DNA of 64,000 nt, taken from positions 1 through 64,000 of the forward strand of contig NZ_JADWYO010000014.1 of assembly GCF_022414595.1 (NCBI RefSeq), in the 5' to 3' direction. The stretch comes from Streptomyces sp. MUM 203J (GTDB lineage: Bacteria > Actinomycetota > Actinomycetes > Streptomycetales > Streptomycetaceae). This document shows, in pieces, positions 61,593 to 64,000 of this stretch. Made by a program: the position numbers and the translations under genes. How positions within the stretch are numbered: position 1 is the first letter of the stretch; the number at the start of each line of letters is the position of its first letter. The notes beneath the pieces were generated by a model. The model was not told the origin of the DNA, did not search any database, and saw only the letters and a list, made by a program, of their open reading frames with translations.

Positions 61593-61641
61593 AGCTGACC
61601 CCCGGCTACTTACTTGTTAAGTAGCTGGGGGTCAGCTTTTT
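61593..61641 (+). terminator. Intrinsic terminator with T-run
   Basis: A 20-bp stem (11 bp, one G-T pair, 8 bp) with a CTTGT loop is followed by TTTTT at 61637-61641. It lies 14 bp after the solute-binding protein stop. A real T-run is uncommon in Streptomyces terminators. Confidence 0.92.
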
Positions 61642-61706
61642 ACGTATCCCGGGTAGGACAAATCGGGATGTTTTCGGGTAACTCTCCAGTGTTTATTGCC
61701 TTGTCA

Positions 61707-61745
61707 TTGACACCCGGTTAACTGCGCTACCTAACATGCATGCAT
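61707..61745 (+). promoter_or_regulatory. Promoter/operator region of the GH13 gene
   Basis: TTGACA at 61707-61712 is a consensus -35 element. CTAACA or TAACAT lies 18-19 nt downstream as a possible -10 element. The 10-bp palindrome ATGCATGCAT (61736-61745) overlaps it and could be a LacI-type sugar repressor site. The surrounding 61642-61735 is unusually A/T-rich for this genome. Confidence 0.5.
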
Positions 61746-61777
61746 AACAACCCGCACGCAGAAACACAGGTCAACGG

Positions 61778-63481
61778 GTGATGCTCACAGCCCCGGCCGG
61801 CGACGGCCTCTCGCAGCGCGACACGGACACGCGGACACCCGCGCGGCCCTGGTGGCGCGACGCGGTGATCTACCAGGTGTACGTCCGCAGCTTCCTGGAC
61901 AGCACCGGCGACGGCATCGGTGATCTCGCCGGTGTACGGGCCGGACTGCCGTACCTGAAGAAGCTCGGCGTCGACGGAGTCTGGCTCAGCCCCTTCTACC
62001 CCTCGCCGCAGCACGACCACGGCTACGACGTGGCGGACTACCGCGACGTCGACCCGGTCTACGGCGACCTCGACGAGTTCGGGCGCCTGGTGGCCGACGC
62101 CCGCCGGCTCGGCATCAAGGTGCTGCTGGACATCGTGCCGAACCACTGCTCCAGCGAGCACCCCTGGTTCCGTGAGGCGCTGGCGTCCGGCCCGGGCAGC
62201 GAGGCCCGCGCCCGGTTCCACTTCGCGGAGGGCCGGGGCCCGGGCGGAGACGTGCCGCCGAACAACTGGCACGCGATGTTCGGCGGGCCCGCCTGGAGCC
62301 GGGTCACCGAGCCGGACGGCACGCCGGGCCAGTGGTACCTGCACATGTTCACGCCGGAGCAGCCCGATCTGAACTGGCGCAACCCGGAGATCGCCGCGCA
62401 CTTCGACGAGGTGCTGCGGTTCTGGCTGGACCGGGGCGTGGACGGCTTCCGGATCGATGTGGCGGCCGGGCTCTTCAAGCACCCGGACCTGCCGGACTCC
62501 GACGACCCGGAGGCCGACGCCCGCACCCGCGACTCGGTGAACCCGCTGGCCTGGAACCAGCCCGAGGTGCACGACGTGTGGCGCCAGTGGCGCAGGGTGT
62601 GCGAGGAGTACACGGCCCGGGACGGCCGGGAACGGCTGCTGGTGGGTGAGGTGTCCGTGCCCACCGCCCGCGAGCACGCGCGGTACGTCCGGCCCGACGA
62701 GCTGCACCAGGCGTTCTTCTTCGACCTGCTGGGCGCCCCCTGGGACCCGGCCGCCTTCCGGGACGTCATCGACGAGGCGCTGCGGGACATCGCCGGGACC
62801 GGGTCCAGCGTCACCTGGGTGCTCAACAACCACGACCAGGTGCGGACCGTGACCCGGTACGGCGAGTCCGGCACCGGGGGCAGCGGGCTCGGGGCCGCCC
62901 GCGCCCGGGCCGCCGCGCTGCTGATGCTGGCGCTGCCCGGCGCCGCGTACATCTACCAGGGCGAGGAGCTGGGCCTGCCGGAGGTGGTGGACCTGCCGGA
63001 CGAGGTGCTCACCGACCCGATCTTCCACCGCACCGGCAGCCGCGCCCGGATCCGCGACGGCTGCCGGGTCCCGCTGCCCTGGTCGGGCCATGCCTCCCCG
63101 TTCGGGTTCAGCGCCGGACCCGAGGCGCGGCCGTGGCTGCCCCAGCCCGCGTGGTTCGCGGACCACGCCACCGACCGGGCGCTCGCCGACACCCGTTCCT
63201 TCTGGCACCTGTACCGGGAGGGCCTGCAGCTGCGGCACGGACTGCCGCAGCTGGGTGAAGGCACGCTGCGCTGGCTGGACGGCCCGCCCGGGGTGCTGGT
63301 CTTCGCGCGGGGCGACGGGCTCGTGTGCGCGGTGAACTTCACGACCGCTCCCGTGCCCGCGCCCGTCTCCGGGACGCCGCTGCTGGCGAGCGGCCCCTGC
63401 CCGCCGGGGGCGCTGCCCGGCTCGACCGCCGCCTGGTGGATCACCGACGGCACCACCCCTCAGTCCCCCACCTGCCCCTGA
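61778..63481 (+). CDS. GH13 alpha-glucosidase
   Basis: This 567-residue family 13 glycoside hydrolase would split alpha-glucosides such as maltose, trehalose or isomaltose-type sugars in the cytosol. The (beta/alpha)8 motifs are visible: DIVPNH, GFRIDVA with nucleophile Asp227, LLVGEVS with acid/base Glu291, and NNHDQVR with Asp353. The N-terminus DAVIYQVYVRSFLDSTGDG is typical of intracellular alpha-glucosidases. There is no signal peptide. The start is GTG 61778 or ATG 61781. It is followed within 25 bp by a sugar-binding lipoprotein gene, as in agl- or mal-type uptake operons. Confidence 0.92.
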   Translation: MMLTAPAGDGLSQRDTDTRTPARPWWRDAVIYQVYVRSFLDSTGDGIGDLAGVRAGLPYLKKLGVDGVWLSPFYPSPQHDHGYDVADYRDVDPVYGDLDEFGRLVADARRLGIKVLLDIVPNHCSSEHPWFREALASGPGSEARARFHFAEGRGPGGDVPPNNWHAMFGGPAWSRVTEPDGTPGQWYLHMFTPEQPDLNWRNPEIAAHFDEVLRFWLDRGVDGFRIDVAAGLFKHPDLPDSDDPEADARTRDSVNPLAWNQPEVHDVWRQWRRVCEEYTARDGRERLLVGEVSVPTAREHARYVRPDELHQAFFFDLLGAPWDPAAFRDVIDEALRDIAGTGSSVTWVLNNHDQVRTVTRYGESGTGGSGLGAARARAAALLMLALPGAAYIYQGEELGLPEVVDLPDEVLTDPIFHRTGSRARIRDGCRVPLPWSGHASPFGFSAGPEARPWLPQPAWFADHATDRALADTRSFWHLYREGLQLRHGLPQLGEGTLRWLDGPPGVLVFARGDGLVCAVNFTTAPVPAPVSGTPLLASGPCPPGALPGSTAAWWITDGTTPQSPTCP

Positions 63482-63503
63482 AGTCCCCACGAAAGGTACG
63501 AAG

Positions 63504-64000
63504 ATGATGAGACGACGCTTCACGACGGCGTGCTGCTCGGCCTTCACCGTCACGGCGCTGGCGCTCGGCGCCACCGCCTGCGGGGGCGCCGACCCGGTCG
63601 GCACGGCCAGCGGCGGCGAGAAGACGCTGTCCGGCCAGACACTGACCGTCGCCGGTGTCTGGTCGGGCACCGAGCAGCAGAACTTCCAGAAGGTGCTGGA
63701 CGCCTTCTCCGAGAAGACCGGCGCGAAGACCCGCTTCACCTCCACCGGCGACAACGTCTCCACCGTCGTCGGCAGCAAGATCGAGGGCGGCAACGCCCCC
63801 GACGTGGTGATGGTCCCGCAGGTCGGCGTCCTCCAGCAGTTCGCGCAGAACAAGTGGCTGGCGCCCCTGTCGAAGGAGGCGGAGAAGAGCGTCGACGCCA
63901 ACTTCGCTCCCGTGTGGAAGAGTTACGGCTCCGTCGACGGCACCCTGTACGGCCTGTACTTCAAGGCCGCCAACAAGTCGACGGTCTGGTACAGCCCTGA
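63504..64000 (+). CDS. Sugar-binding lipoprotein of ABC transporter, 3' part outside window
   Basis: The 165 visible residues are the start of a CUT1-type extracellular solute-binding protein. The signal peptide ends in the lipobox LGATAC, then TLTVAGVWSGTEQQNFQKVL, and the ligand domain begins DVVMVPQVGVLQQFA. It would deliver alpha-glucosides or similar sugars to permeases that presumably lie beyond the window. The ATG at 63504 has AAAGG 7 nt upstream. It is probably cotranscribed with the GH13 gene. Confidence 0.92.
   Translation, partial: MMRRRFTTACCSAFTVTALALGATACGGADPVGTASGGEKTLSGQTLTVAGVWSGTEQQNFQKVLDAFSEKTGAKTRFTSTGDNVSTVVGSKIEGGNAPDVVMVPQVGVLQQFAQNKWLAPLSKEAEKSVDANFAPVWKSYGSVDGTLYGLYFKAANKSTVWYSP

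Overview
The window is high-GC actinobacterial DNA and almost certainly comes from a Streptomyces chromosome. Third codon positions are strongly G/C, GTG starts are frequent, and the content is typical of the genus: a mycothiol-dependent dehydrogenase, an XRE-DUF5753/DUF397/ATPase regulatory trio, DUF5134 and M56 membrane proteins, and an LVIVD/DUF305 pair. No rRNA, tRNA, CRISPR array or complete biosynthetic cluster was seen.

Layout. 1-7 kb holds a truncated Ser/Thr kinase, a CitE-like aldolase (DUF6986 type) with an IclR-style operator, etfB-etfA, a flavin reductase, an acyltransferase and a B3/B4-domain protein. 7.3-10.8 kb is a compact minus-strand operon: a DUF6421-type protein of unknown function, an SDR and a threonine aldolase-like enzyme. 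11-17.5 kb carries a ClpC-like unfoldase preceded by three spaced direct repeats, a GNAT acetyltransferase, a row of membrane enzymes (DUF5134, M56 peptidase, PAP2 phosphatase) and a TetR regulator. 17.4-28.4 kb has the LVIVD/DUF305 pair, a ferredoxin-NADP reductase-like flavoenzyme, a BNR-repeat protein, ung, a BadF/NAGK-type kinase, a CbiX-like protein, a lactonase and a FUSC membrane protein. FUSC is divergent from an Lrp regulator across an array of GGCCA-type inverted repeats. 29-34.3 kb holds a decayed AsnC gene, the MBL hydrolase-mscR operon with a divergent two-headed Lrp, and the XRE/DUF397/ATPase locus with a perfect 27-bp palindrome.

34.3-39.4 kb is a scar island. It contains a frameshifted methyltransferase, another decayed frame, an intact cytochrome P450, fragments of at least two IS5-type transposases, two copies of a 17-bp putative IS end, an orphan protein, a DinB-family protein whose stop codon lies inside one of those ends, and the broken 5' part of a serine recombinase. 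This looks like repeated insertion and decay of mobile DNA.

39.4-64 kb returns to ordinary genes: YjbQ, a flavoprotein monooxygenase, an MltG-like transglycosylase, a 19-residue hydrophobic ORF, a homodimer-type ABC exporter, a FAD/Fe-S D-lactate dehydrogenase-like enzyme, and a two-gene ABC exporter whose nucleotide-binding domains have complementary defects. These are followed by a YdjM-like membrane protein, a Ski2-like helicase, DUF6011-DUF4389, an aldo/keto reductase, a PadR-controlled FtsX-type ABC system, an orphan solute-binding protein, and the start of an alpha-glucoside-type locus (GH13 enzyme and sugar-binding lipoprotein, cut by the window edge).

The most interesting leads are the DUF6421 operon with its HDxxH...EExR pattern, the asymmetric ABC exporter, the operator architectures at 10.9, 28.6 and 33.8 kb, the 19-residue ORF, and the layered pseudogene/IS island.
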